A stretch of 10,061 nucleotides of DNA from JARRJY01 sp050116415 (GTDB lineage: Bacteria > Pseudomonadota > Gammaproteobacteria > UBA6429 > Thiohalophilaceae): contig JASFOS010000083.1 in assembly GCA_050116415.1 (NCBI GenBank), positions 1-10,061 on the forward strand, read 5' to 3'. Shown piece after piece: positions 1 to 7,772 of this stretch; position 1 is the first letter of the stretch; the number at the start of each line of letters is the position of its first letter. Position numbers and translations under genes: made by a program. The notes below the pieces were generated by a model. It saw only the letters and a program-made list of their open reading frames with translations, did no database searches and was not told the DNA's origin.

Positions 1-2
1 TT

Positions 3-1346
3 TCGCGCGACGCGCCTTATTTCGGTTTTGAAATCCCGGATACGCAAAACAAGTTCTTCTATGTCTGGCTGGACGCCCCGATTGGCTACATGGCCAGTTT
101 CAAACAGCTGTGCGCCCAGCGTGACGACCTGGACTTCGACGCTTACTGGGATGCCGATAGTCAATACGAGCTATACCACTTTATCGGCAAGGACATCGCC
201 TATTTTCATACCCTGTTCTGGCCTGCCATGCTCAGTGGCGCCGGTTTCCGCAAACCCAGCGCGGTATTTTGTCATGGTTTCCTGACGGTCAATGGCCAGA
301 AGATGTCCAAGTCGCGTGGCACCTTCATCATGGCCCGCACTTACCTTGAACATCTCAACCCGGAATACCTGCGCTACTACTTTGCCGCCAAGCTCGGCAA
401 GGGTATCGAAGATCTGGACCTTAACCTGGATGATTTTATTCAGCGTGTTAACAGTGACCTGGTCGGCAAGGTCGTCAATATTGCCAGCCGTTGTGCCGGT
501 TACATCAAGAAAAAATGTGACGGCAAGTTAAGTGCCGCGTGTACAGAACCCGAGTTATATCAACAATTTGTCGACGCCGGTGCGCATATCGCCAACCTGT
601 TTGAACAACGTGAATACAGTCACGCCATTCGTGACATCATGGCATTGGCTGACAAGGCCAACGTATATATCGACGAACAAAAACCCTGGGCCCTGGCCAA
701 GGAACAAGGCAAGGAACGGCAAGTACAGGATATATATAGTGTAGGTATTAACCTGTTCCGGGTATTGATGGCCTATCTCAAGCCGGTATTACCGGTGATG
801 GCCGAGGCAGCGGAACAATTCCTGAACATCGAGCCACTGGGCTGGCAGGATATTCACTCACCCTTGACCGATCACGCCATCAATAAATTCAAACCGCTGA
901 TGACCCGTGTCGAGCAGGACAAGGTTGATGCCATGCTCAATGCCTCTAAACAGGACCTTGCCGAGCAACCTACGAAAAAAGAACGTAAAGCGAGTAGCAA
1001 AGTGGAACCCATTGCCGAACAGATTGAATTTGATGATTTTGCCAAGATTGATATGCGTATCGCACGCATAGTCAAAGCCGAGCACGTGGAAGGGGCGGAT
1101 AAGTTACTGCAACTCACCCTGGATATTGGCGAAGCAACAACCCGCAACGTGTTTGCCGGGATCAAGTCGGCCTATGCACCGGAAGACCTGGAGGGCAAGC
1201 TGACAGTGATGGTGGCCAATCTCAAGCCTCGCAAAATGCGCTTCGGTTTATCAGAAGGCATGGTCATGGCCGCGGGACCGGGCGGAAAGGATCTGTGGAT
1301 ACTGGAACCCCACGACGGCGCCCAGCCCGGCATGCGGGTCAAGTAA
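3..1346 (+). CDS. metG: Methionyl-tRNA synthetase, 5'-truncated by window edge
   Basis: Charges tRNA(Met) with methionine using ATP, in the cytoplasm. The frame is open from base 3, giving 447 visible residues. The family's long form is about 670-680, so roughly 230 N-terminal residues, including the HIGH motif and the zinc-binding insert, lie upstream. The visible part opens with the RDAPYFGFEIP and FYVWLDAPIGY stretches of the catalytic core. The KMSKS ATP-binding loop is at 300-314. It is followed by the helical anticodon-binding domain (NSDLVGKVVNIASR). The last ~107 residues, from about 1023, form the EMAPII/Trbp111-type tRNA-binding and dimerisation domain (IEFDDFAKIDMRIARI). That domain is typical of the long homodimeric enzyme of gammaproteobacteria. 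The family assignment is certain from motifs. The gene is intact as far as it can be seen and ends with TAA. Confidence 0.98.
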   Translation, partial: SRDAPYFGFEIPDTQNKFFYVWLDAPIGYMASFKQLCAQRDDLDFDAYWDADSQYELYHFIGKDIAYFHTLFWPAMLSGAGFRKPSAVFCHGFLTVNGQKMSKSRGTFIMARTYLEHLNPEYLRYYFAAKLGKGIEDLDLNLDDFIQRVNSDLVGKVVNIASRCAGYIKKKCDGKLSAACTEPELYQQFVDAGAHIANLFEQREYSHAIRDIMALADKANVYIDEQKPWALAKEQGKERQVQDIYSVGINLFRVLMAYLKPVLPVMAEAAEQFLNIEPLGWQDIHSPLTDHAINKFKPLMTRVEQDKVDAMLNASKQDLAEQPTKKERKASSKVEPIAEQIEFDDFAKIDMRIARIVKAEHVEGADKLLQLTLDIGEATTRNVFAGIKSAYAPEDLEGKLTVMVANLKPRKMRFGLSEGMVMAAGPGGKDLWILEPHDGAQPGMRVK

Positions 1347-1355
1347 ACAACGCAC

Positions 1356-1413
1356 GTTCTATCAAACAAGGGTAGGTGCAACTTATACCCTTGAAAACTT
1401 TAAGTTATAGAAC
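1356..1413. repeat. Nested inverted repeat between metG and rsxA
   Basis: Two inverted repeats sit one inside the other just after the metG stop. The outer arms are GTTCTAT (1356-1362) and ATAGAAC (1407-1413). The inner arms are CAAGGGTA (1367-1374) and TACCCTTG (1386-1393), around an 11-nt loop. Both pairs match perfectly. No T-run follows, so this is not a textbook intrinsic terminator. It could be the 3' end structure of metG mRNA or a protein-binding site for the downstream operon. Function is inferred only; the symmetry is seen directly. Confidence 0.5.
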
Positions 1414-1423
1414 ATGACTATAA

Positions 1424-1437
1424 CTGATATAGATCAC
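1424..1437. promoter_or_regulatory. FNR/Anr-type box upstream of rsxA
   Basis: The sequence C-TGAT-ATAG-ATCA-C has the two perfect half-site cores of the FNR consensus TTGAT-N4-ATCAA, missing only the outermost base on each side. It is centred near 1430.5, about 80 bp before the rsxA start and about 63 bp before the best start point I can propose (~1494). An oxygen-sensing FNR/Anr activator upstream of an Rnf-type low-potential electron-transfer operon makes biological sense, but binding is inferred from sequence alone. Confidence 0.45.
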
Positions 1438-1457
1438 GATATTCATATATACTAGTT

Positions 1458-1487
1458 TTTAAACTGGTAATTTATAAATTACATAAT
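1458..1487 (+). promoter_or_regulatory. Candidate sigma-70 promoter for rsx operon
   Basis: A possible -10 element CATAAT (1482-1487, 5 of 6 matches to TATAAT) lies 18 bp after a weak -35-like TTTAAA (1458-1463). Transcription would start near 1494, leaving a leader of about 17 nt. The region is AT-rich, so chance matches are likely. A weak -35 would fit a promoter that needs an activator such as FNR. Confidence 0.3.
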
Positions 1488-1510
1488 CCTTGTAACTTGT
1501 ACCTGAATAC

Positions 1511-2092
1511 ATGAAAGAATACGCGCTAATTCTGATCAGCACCATTCTGGTAAATAACTTCGTCCTGGTGAAGTTCCTCGGACTATGTCCCTTCATGGGC
1601 GTATCACGCAAACTCGAAACCGCAACCGGCATGGCCCTGGCCACAACCTTCGTATTAACGCTGTCATCAGTGTGCAGTTACCTGGTCAATGAATACCTGC
1701 TTGCGCCGCTGGGTGTGGAATACCTGCGTACCATTGCCTTTATCCTGGTCATTGCCGTGGTGGTGCAATTCACCGAGATGGTGGTGCATAAGACCAGCCC
1801 GTTACTCTACCAGGTGCTGGGCATTTTCCTGCCGCTGATCACCACTAACTGCGCAGTACTCGGCGTGGCATTGTTAAACACGCAAACCGAGCACGGCTTC
1901 ATTGAATCGGCCCTGTATGGTTTTGGGGCCGCGGTAGGCTTTTCGCTGGTATTGATCCTGTTTGCTGCCATGCGTGAACGCATCGCGGTGGCCGACGTGC
2001 CTGAAGCATTCCAGGGCGCCTCCATTGCCTTGATCACCGCCGGCTTGATGTCGATGGCTTTCATGGGTTTTGCTGGACTGGTGAAGGCTTAA
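1511..2092 (+). CDS. rsxA: Electron transport complex subunit RsxA (RnfA)
   Basis: Inner-membrane subunit of the Rsx/Rnf complex. Together with RsxE it forms a pseudo-symmetric pair that holds a [2Fe-2S] cluster in the membrane and passes electrons across it. The protein has 193 residues, the same length as I recall for E. coli RsxA. It has about six hydrophobic segments and the family signatures NNFVLVKFLGLCP (Cys26) and LITTNCAVLGVAL (Cys114), whose cysteines are the expected cluster ligands. The ATG at 1511 is the only reasonable start: the next in-frame codons upstream offer no start before a TAA at 1493. No Shine-Dalgarno sequence is visible in the 20 bases before it, which is odd for the first gene of an operon. 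It is followed by rsxB after one base. Confidence 0.97.
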   Translation: MKEYALILISTILVNNFVLVKFLGLCPFMGVSRKLETATGMALATTFVLTLSSVCSYLVNEYLLAPLGVEYLRTIAFILVIAVVVQFTEMVVHKTSPLLYQVLGIFLPLITTNCAVLGVALLNTQTEHGFIESALYGFGAAVGFSLVLILFAAMRERIAVADVPEAFQGASIALITAGLMSMAFMGFAGLVKA

Positions 2093-2093
2093 T

Positions 2094-2651
2094 ATGCTTG
2101 AAGCAATACTCGTTATCAGCGTGCTGGCGATTATTTTTGGTTTGTTGCTGGGTTTCGCCGCGGTACGTTTCAAGGTGGAAGGCGACCCGGTGGTCGACCA
2201 GATTGATGCTATCTTGCCGCAAACCCAGTGCGGACAATGCAGCTATCCGGGCTGTCGTCCCTATGCCGAAGCCATTGCCAAAGGTGAAGCGGATATCAAC
2301 CAGTGCCCGCCGGGTGGCGAAGCGGTGATCCACGCGCTGGCCGATTTACTCGACGTGGACTTCAAACCATTGAACGAGGAACACGGTCAACACACGGAAA
2401 AAACCGTGGTGGTCATCGATGAACAGTTATGTATCGGCTGTACACTGTGTATCCAGGCCTGCCCGGTTGATGCCATTCTGGGCGCAGCAAAACAGATGCA
2501 CACCATTATTGAAGATGAATGTACGGGTTGTGACCTGTGCATTCCACCCTGCCCGGTGGATTGTATTTATGTCAAACCGGTCAAGGACACGCTGCAAACC
2601 TGGAAATGGCCCTATCCTGAAAATCGCATCGAGAACGAGGTAAGTTCATGA
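2094..2651 (+). CDS. rsxB: Electron transport complex ferredoxin subunit RsxB (RnfB)
   Basis: Multi-cluster Fe-S subunit that carries electrons within the Rsx/Rnf complex. The 185-residue protein starts with a hydrophobic membrane anchor (residues 2-24). A 4Fe-4S domain follows with Cys46, Cys49, Cys54 and Cys71 (CGQCSYPGC...CPPGG). Then come two classic ferredoxin motifs, Cys113/116/119/123 (CIGCTLCIQACP) and Cys143/146/149/153 (CTGCDLCIPPCP). That is enough cysteine for three [4Fe-4S] clusters, as in the family. The start ATG comes one base after the rsxA TAA, with a GGTGAAGG ribosome site inside the end of rsxA, so translation is probably coupled. Its stop overlaps the rsxC start as ATGA. 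It is slightly shorter at the C-terminus than the E. coli protein (about 192). Nothing is missing from the cluster motifs. Confidence 0.97.
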   Translation: MLEAILVISVLAIIFGLLLGFAAVRFKVEGDPVVDQIDAILPQTQCGQCSYPGCRPYAEAIAKGEADINQCPPGGEAVIHALADLLDVDFKPLNEEHGQHTEKTVVVIDEQLCIGCTLCIQACPVDAILGAAKQMHTIIEDECTGCDLCIPPCPVDCIYVKPVKDTLQTWKWPYPENRIENEVSS

Positions 2652-4312
2652 AACCGCGTCTGTGGCATTTTCATGGTGGCCTGAAACTGGATGGACACAA
2701 AGATATGTCCATGCATGAAACGGTCGTGGGAGCAGGCATCCCTCCCCGCCTGGTACTGCCCCTGCAACAGCATATCGGTAACCCGGCCGAACCGATCGTC
2801 AAGGTTGGTGACACGGTGTTAAAAAACCAGATGGTTGCCCAGGCCAGTGACTATATCAGTGTGCCGGTCCATGCCACCAGTTCCGGTAAAGTCGTTGCCA
2901 TAGAGGACCACCCGGTTCCGCATCCTTCCGGGATGAGTGCACCCTGCATCATCGTCGAGACCGATGGCAAGGATAGCGCGCTGGAGGTTGATGACACTCC
3001 AATTGATTTCAAGGCGCTGAGCCTGAGCGCCTTGCGTAACGTTATTCGCGAAGCAGGCATTGTCGGGCTGGGAGGCGCCGGCTTCCCCTCCTTCATCAAG
3101 TTAAACCCCGGCCCCGACGCCCGGGTTGAAACCCTGATCCTCAATGGCGCCGAGTGTGAACCCTACATTACCTGTGATGCAATGCTGATGCAGGATGCGC
3201 CGCGCAAGATACTTGACGGCCTGCTCATCATGCGCCACGCGCTCAACGCCGAACAATGCATTATCGCCATCGAAGATAACAAGACCACAGCACACACCAT
3301 GCTGGTCAATGCTTTACACGAGCACGAGGCGGAATTCATCAAGATCATCCAGATCCCGACCATTTACCCGGCAGGGGGTGAGAAACAACTCATCAAGGTA
3401 GTTACCGGCAAGGAAGTGCCTTCTCACGGGTTACCCATCAACGTTGGTGTGGTTTGCCATAACGTCGGCACCGCGGCGGCCGTTGCCGATGCCATCTATC
3501 GTCGCCAGCCTTTAATCGAACGTTACGTAACGGTGAGTGGTTACGGGATTAAACATCCCCGCAATTTAAAGGCGCGCATCGGCACACCGATTGAATTCCT
3601 GTTGCAGCAATGTGAACCTGATAATCTAAAACAGACCATCATGGGTGGGCCGATGATGGGATTTGAATTGAAGGATGCGAGCATTCCGGTAATCAAAACC
3701 ACCAACTGTATACTGACCAACAATCATATCTACCAGCCACCGACAGCCATGCCCTGTATACGCTGTGGCGAATGTGCCAAGGTGTGCCCCGCACAATTGC
3801 TGCCGCAACAACTCTACTGGTACGCGCGCGCCAAGGACCTGGACAAGTCGCAGGACTATAACCTGTTTGACTGTATTGAATGTGGCTGTTGCGCCTATGT
3901 TTGTCCCAGTCATATTCCACTGGTTCAGTACTATCGATTTGCCAAAACCGAGATATGGGCGCAGGAACGTGACAAGCAGAAATCCGATGCGGCACGGGAA
4001 CGTCACGAATTCCGGCTTTATCGCCTGGAACGCAAGAAAGCCGAAGATGAAGAACGTAAACGCCGCAAAAAAGAACTGCTTAAAGCGGCCAGTAACGAGA
4101 CCGATACCGAACAAGACAAGAAGAAGGCGGCTATCGAGGCCGCCATGGCACGCGTTAAAGCCAAGCGTGAACAGCAAAATGCCAAGGCCGCCAACATCGA
4201 TAACCTGAGTGAGGCTCAACGTAAAGCCATCGAGGAAGTGGAAAAACGTCGGGCTGCTGCACGCGAAAAGAAACAGGCCGCCCTTAACGATAAGGAAAGC
4301 AACGCATCATGA
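2648..4312 (+). CDS. rsxC: Electron transport complex subunit RsxC (RnfC), short-tailed form
   Basis: Peripheral subunit expected to bind NADH and FMN and to exchange electrons with the soluble pool. The 554-residue protein has an N-terminal barrel-sandwich region. It then has the glycine-rich GLGGAGFP nucleotide/flavin loop (residues 140-147) and the GAECEPYIT motif (167-175). Two 4Fe-4S motifs follow: Cys370/373/376/380 (CIRCGECAKVCP) and Cys409/412/415/419 (CIECGCCAYVCP). From about residue 433 to the end, the sequence is highly charged and Ala/Lys/Glu/Arg-rich, a likely long helix or coiled coil. E. coli RsxC is about 740 residues because this tail is expanded by repeats; here it is about 120 residues without clear repeats. 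ATGA overlaps join it to rsxB and rsxD. Confidence 0.96.
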   Translation: MKPRLWHFHGGLKLDGHKDMSMHETVVGAGIPPRLVLPLQQHIGNPAEPIVKVGDTVLKNQMVAQASDYISVPVHATSSGKVVAIEDHPVPHPSGMSAPCIIVETDGKDSALEVDDTPIDFKALSLSALRNVIREAGIVGLGGAGFPSFIKLNPGPDARVETLILNGAECEPYITCDAMLMQDAPRKILDGLLIMRHALNAEQCIIAIEDNKTTAHTMLVNALHEHEAEFIKIIQIPTIYPAGGEKQLIKVVTGKEVPSHGLPINVGVVCHNVGTAAAVADAIYRRQPLIERYVTVSGYGIKHPRNLKARIGTPIEFLLQQCEPDNLKQTIMGGPMMGFELKDASIPVIKTTNCILTNNHIYQPPTAMPCIRCGECAKVCPAQLLPQQLYWYARAKDLDKSQDYNLFDCIECGCCAYVCPSHIPLVQYYRFAKTEIWAQERDKQKSDAARERHEFRLYRLERKKAEDEERKRRKKELLKAASNETDTEQDKKKAAIEAAMARVKAKREQQNAKAANIDNLSEAQRKAIEEVEKRRAAAREKKQAALNDKESNAS

Positions 4313-5334
4313 TCATGGCAAGTTCACCCTATAGCAATCAGCCTGATACGGTCAGCAAGGTAATGCTGGCCGTGATGTATGCCCTGATCCCCGGTGCCCT
4401 GGTGATGATTTACTTCTTTGGCTGGGGGGTGGCGATTAACCTTGCCATCGCCATTAGTACTGCGCTGGTTGCCGAAGCCATCGTATTAAAGCTGCGCAAC
4501 CGGCCTGTCAAACCGTTCATCAGCGATGGTAGCGCGGCATTAACCGCTATCCTGCTGGCGCTGGCGTTACCTACCCTGGCCCCCTGGTGGCTGGTGTTCC
4601 TGGGTGCACTGTTTGCCATCGTCATCGCCAAGCAACTGTATGGTGGCCTGGGCTATAACCCTTTCAACCCGGCCATGGCAGGCTACGTGATGTTGATGGT
4701 GGCGTTTCCGCAGGAGATGACCACCTGGATCAACCCGCTTGAGCATGCCTTGAGTGCCGCGGATTTCTTCAACTACAGTTTCTTTGGTGAGTTGCCCGCG
4801 GGTAAATCCTACGATGCGGTGACCATGGCAACCGTGCTCGACACGGTGAAAACCAACCTGGGCATGAACATTACCCTGGACGAGATCAAGGTCCAGCAGG
4901 AAAGCCTGTTTGGTGGCCTGGCAGGAACAGGCTGGGAATGGATCAACCTGATGTTTTTACTGGGTGGTTTGCTGCTATTGTTCATGCGTGTCATCAGCTG
5001 GCATATCCCACTGGCCTTTCTTGCCAGCCTGTTTTTTATCGCCGCGTTTTTCAACGGGGTTGATTCAGACTTTTACCCTGGGCCGTTATTCCACCTGTTC
5101 AGCGGTGGCGCCATGTTAGCCGCGTTTTTCATCGCCACGGATCCGGTGACCGCGGCCACCACCAACAAGGGCAAGCTACTTTATGGCATCGGTATCGGTG
5201 CCCTGACCTATATCATTCGCACCTGGGGGGGATATCCCGATGGCGTTGCTTTTGCCGTATTGATCATGAACATGGCGGTACCGACTATTGATTACTACAC
5301 GCAGCCACGCGTGTTCGGCCAGGAGAAAGACTAA
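4309..5334 (+). CDS. rsxD: Electron transport complex subunit RsxD (RnfD)
   Basis: Integral membrane subunit carrying a covalently bound FMN, homologous to NqrB. The 341-residue protein is made largely of hydrophobic segments and has the family signature GLGYNPFNPAMAGYV (residues 113-127). DAVTMAT (169-175) is the region where the FMN-bearing threonine of RnfD proteins lies, so Thr175 is the likely attachment site. The C-terminal part has the conserved SGGAMLAAFFIATDPVTAATT stretch in two segments (265-275 and 276-285). The ATG at 4309 overlaps the rsxC stop by 4 bases. AAGGAAA at about 4292-4298 supports it, although a second ATG at 4315 is equally well placed, so the true start may be two codons later. 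Length matches E. coli RsxD (about 352) closely. Confidence 0.96.
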   Translation: MIMASSPYSNQPDTVSKVMLAVMYALIPGALVMIYFFGWGVAINLAIAISTALVAEAIVLKLRNRPVKPFISDGSAALTAILLALALPTLAPWWLVFLGALFAIVIAKQLYGGLGYNPFNPAMAGYVMLMVAFPQEMTTWINPLEHALSAADFFNYSFFGELPAGKSYDAVTMATVLDTVKTNLGMNITLDEIKVQQESLFGGLAGTGWEWINLMFLLGGLLLLFMRVISWHIPLAFLASLFFIAAFFNGVDSDFYPGPLFHLFSGGAMLAAFFIATDPVTAATTNKGKLLYGIGIGALTYIIRTWGGYPDGVAFAVLIMNMAVPTIDYYTQPRVFGQEKD

Positions 5335-5336
5335 CC

Positions 5337-5996
5337 ATGAGCTTGCTGCGCAATATGTCGAAAAGCGCCGGGCTGCTTGGCCTGTTTGCCATTATTGGCA
5401 CCACCCTGGTTGCCTTGACCTTTGACAACACGGCACAACGGATTGCCGCCAATGAACGCGAATTCCTGCTTAACAGCTTGCACACCCTGATTACCCCGGC
5501 CATGCATGATAATGATATGTTCCTGGACGTGATCCAGGTGACTGACAAGGCAATGCTGGGCAGCAAGAAACCGGTCAATATTTACCGGGCTCGCAAGGAC
5601 GGCAAAAACGTGGCGGCTATCATCAATGCCGTCGCCCCGGATGGCTACAACGGCAATATCGAATTACTGGTTGCCATCGATCATACGGGCAAACTGATCG
5701 GGGTACGCGTGACCAAGCATAAAGAGACCCCTGGGCTGGGTGACGCGATTGACATAAGCAAAAGTGACTGGATTCTCGGTTTCAGTGGCAAAAGCCTGGA
5801 CAACACGGCCAAACGGGAGTGGCGGGTAAAACGTGACGGCGGCATATTTGATCAGTTTACCGGCGCCACCATTACCCCGCGCGCGGTTGTTAAAGCGGTC
5901 CACAATGCCTTGCAATATTTTAAGCTACACCAGGCAATGATATTTGAACGTCCCGCCATGAAGCTAACCGATCAGCAAATCGATTTGATAGGATGA
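5337..5996 (+). CDS. rsxG: Electron transport complex subunit RsxG (RnfG)
   Basis: Membrane-anchored flavoprotein with its FMN domain in the periplasm, homologous to NqrC. One N-terminal membrane helix spans about residues 11-29, followed by a soluble FMN-binding domain. The covalent flavinylation motif TGAT is at residues 175-178 (FTGATITPRAVV), so Thr178 should carry the FMN. KHKETPGLGD (127-136) is another family hallmark. Periplasmic placement implies that an ApbE-type flavin transferase is needed; none is in this window. The 219 residues compare with about 206 in E. coli. The start follows the rsxD stop by two bases, with AGGAG at 5321-5325. Confidence 0.96.
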   Translation: MSLLRNMSKSAGLLGLFAIIGTTLVALTFDNTAQRIAANEREFLLNSLHTLITPAMHDNDMFLDVIQVTDKAMLGSKKPVNIYRARKDGKNVAAIINAVAPDGYNGNIELLVAIDHTGKLIGVRVTKHKETPGLGDAIDISKSDWILGFSGKSLDNTAKREWRVKRDGGIFDQFTGATITPRAVVKAVHNALQYFKLHQAMIFERPAMKLTDQQIDLIG

Positions 5997-6003
5997 TGCC
6001 ACT

Positions 6004-6690
6004 ATGAGTATGAGCAAGCGTGAGATTATCAATAATGGTCTATGGAACAACAACCCGGCCTTCGTGCAGTTGCTGGGCTTGTGCCCGTTACTGGCGGTGA
6101 CCAATACCGTGATTAACGCGTTGGGCCTGGGGCTCGCGACCATTCTCACACTGGTTGCTTCCAACCTGACCGTCTCCCTGATACGCCACTGGGTCAGGGC
6201 CGAGATTCGCATCCCGGTATTCGTGCTCATTATTGCCTCGATCGTGACCATCATTGAACTGGCCATGAATGCTTATTTCCATGAGCTCTACAAGATACTG
6301 GGGATCTTTATCCCGCTGATCGTCACTAACTGCTCGATCATTGCGCGTGCCGAAGCGTTTGCCTCGAAAAACGCACCACTGCCTTCAGCCATCGATGGCC
6401 TGTTCATGGGCCTGGGCTTTACTGCTGTACTGTTAATGCTGGGCGCATTACGTGAAGGGCTTGGCTTCGGCACCCTGTTTGCGCAAGCAGATTTAATGTT
6501 CGGTGAAGGTAGTCAATGGCTGAAAATTGTGCTGATAGAAGATTACCGTGGCTACCTGTTGGCGATTCTCCCGCCAGGTGCATTTATCGGCCTGGGTATC
6601 CTGATCGCGATAAAAAACGTGATTGATAAAAAACAGGAACAACGACAAAAATCACTGGCTGAAAAACAACTGGCCCAGGCTACAACTTAA
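6004..6690 (+). CDS. rsxE: Electron transport complex subunit RsxE (RnfE)
   Basis: Integral membrane partner of RsxA, homologous to NqrD/RnfE. The 228-residue protein has about six hydrophobic segments. The signatures VQLLGLCPLLAVTN (Cys27) and LIVTNCSIIARAEAFAS (Cys110) mirror the two cysteines of RsxA and complete the membrane [2Fe-2S] site at the RsxA-RsxE interface. The C-terminus is a short charged Lys/Gln-rich tail. Two ATGs (6004 and 6010) lie two codons apart; either could be used. The gap from rsxG is 7 nt and the gap to nth is 15 nt. Length agrees with E. coli RsxE (about 231). Confidence 0.97.
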   Translation: MSMSKREIINNGLWNNNPAFVQLLGLCPLLAVTNTVINALGLGLATILTLVASNLTVSLIRHWVRAEIRIPVFVLIIASIVTIIELAMNAYFHELYKILGIFIPLIVTNCSIIARAEAFASKNAPLPSAIDGLFMGLGFTAVLLMLGALREGLGFGTLFAQADLMFGEGSQWLKIVLIEDYRGYLLAILPPGAFIGLGILIAIKNVIDKKQEQRQKSLAEKQLAQATT

Positions 6691-6705
6691 TACCAGGCAG
6701 GTTTG

Positions 6706-7341
6706 ATGAAGAAAGAACACGTCGCCGAGCTGTTCAAGCGACTGAAAAAGCAGAACCCGGAACCAACTACGGAGCTCAATTACCAGTCGCCTTTTGAGCT
6801 ACTGATCGCAGTCATCCTGTCTGCCCAGGCCACTGATAAAGGTGTCAACAAGGCAACTGAAAAATTGTTCGCCGTGGCCAACACCCCGGAGAAAATCCTC
6901 GCCTTGAAGGAAACTGGACTAAAAAAACACATCAAGACCATTGGCCTGTATAACAGCAAGGCCAAGAACATCATCAAGACCTGCCAGATCCTGATTGAAC
7001 AGCACCACAGCCGGGTGCCCGAAGACAGGAAAGCACTGGAAGCCTTGCCCGGCGTGGGCCGGAAAACCGCCAACGTGATTCTCAATACCGCCTTTGGCCA
7101 CCCGACCATTGCGGTTGATACCCATATTTTTCGTGTCTCCAACCGCACCGGGCTGGCGCCGGGTAAAAATGTCAACGAGGTGGAAACCAGGCTGCTCGAA
7201 GTGGTGCCAAAACGCTACAAGCAGGATGCCCATCACTGGCTGATCCTGCACGGCCGTTATACCTGCGTGGCCCGTAAACCACGCTGTGGTGCCTGTGTGA
7301 TTGAAGATCTTTGTGAATTTGATGAGAAAGTAATCGAGTAA
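6706..7341 (+). CDS. nth: Endonuclease III, DNA glycosylase/AP lyase
   Basis: Base-excision repair enzyme that removes oxidised pyrimidines and cuts the DNA at the resulting abasic site. From the ATG at 6706 it has 211 residues, the same length as I recall for E. coli Nth, with all key residues in register. The helix-hairpin-helix LPGVGRKTAN carries the catalytic Lys120. VDTHIFR carries Asp138. The [4Fe-4S] cluster is bound by Cys187, Cys194, Cys197 and Cys203 (C-X6-C-X2-C-X5-C). A TTG immediately upstream at 6703 could add one residue, but ATG is preferred; AGGCAGG at 6694-6700 lies just ahead. nth is a common last gene of rsx operons. It follows rsxE after 15 nt with no terminator between, so it is probably co-transcribed. 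Confidence 0.97.
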   Translation: MKKEHVAELFKRLKKQNPEPTTELNYQSPFELLIAVILSAQATDKGVNKATEKLFAVANTPEKILALKETGLKKHIKTIGLYNSKAKNIIKTCQILIEQHHSRVPEDRKALEALPGVGRKTANVILNTAFGHPTIAVDTHIFRVSNRTGLAPGKNVNEVETRLLEVVPKRYKQDAHHWLILHGRYTCVARKPRCGACVIEDLCEFDEKVIE

Positions 7342-7346
7342 GCCCT

Positions 7347-7772
7347 ATGTTCAGCAACGACCGTGGACAATTACGCAAAATGTTTTTCACCAGCTGGCAA
7401 AAACACCAGTCAGGCGAGACATTGGAGCCGCTGGAACAACTGGTTGCCCAGATCATCCAGCAGCATCCTGAATACCACGCGTTACTGGATGATGAACAAA
7501 AATACCTGGATAAGGACTATACCCCCGAGATGGGTGAAACCAATCCGTTCCTGCATATGTCCATGCATATTGCCATCGCGGAACAGCTGGGAACCAACCG
7601 CCCGGCTGGTATCAAGGATCTTTACCAGCAATTAGTTACTAAACTGGGCGATGCACATACGGTCGAACATCATATAATGGAATGCCTGGGGCAAATGATG
7701 TGGGAAGCACAACACAACCAGGCCATGCCCGATGAACAACAATACCTGGAATGCCTGCGCAAGCTTCTCTGA
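7347..7772 (+). CDS. DUF1841 family protein of unknown function
   Basis: A 141-residue soluble protein with no signal peptide or membrane segment. I recognise it as DUF1841 from the NPFLHMSMHIAIAEQ block (66-80) and the GDAHTVEHHIMECLGQMMWEAQ block (101-122), written here in outline only. Its biochemical role is unknown. It looks all-helical. Two helices carry spaced acidic and histidine residues (His70, His74, Glu79 and His104, His108, Glu112), which would fit a metal site in a helical bundle. That is inference from spacing, not a known property. It starts 5 nt after nth and is followed by an intrinsic terminator, so it is the last gene of the rsx-nth unit. A link to Fe-S or redox biology is suggested only by this position. 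Confidence 0.85.
   Translation: MFSNDRGQLRKMFFTSWQKHQSGETLEPLEQLVAQIIQQHPEYHALLDDEQKYLDKDYTPEMGETNPFLHMSMHIAIAEQLGTNRPAGIKDLYQQLVTKLGDAHTVEHHIMECLGQMMWEAQHNQAMPDEQQYLECLRKLL

Noticed and set aside
3765..4208. A 147-codon alternative + frame inside rsxC
   Set aside because: It is an out-of-frame reading of rsxC; the in-frame product has both 4Fe-4S motifs.
3626..4219. A 197-codon open frame on the - strand within rsxC
   Set aside because: It lies wholly opposite the Fe-S motifs and charged tail of rsxC, which are certain. Long antisense frames are common opposite Lys/Glu-rich coding sequence.
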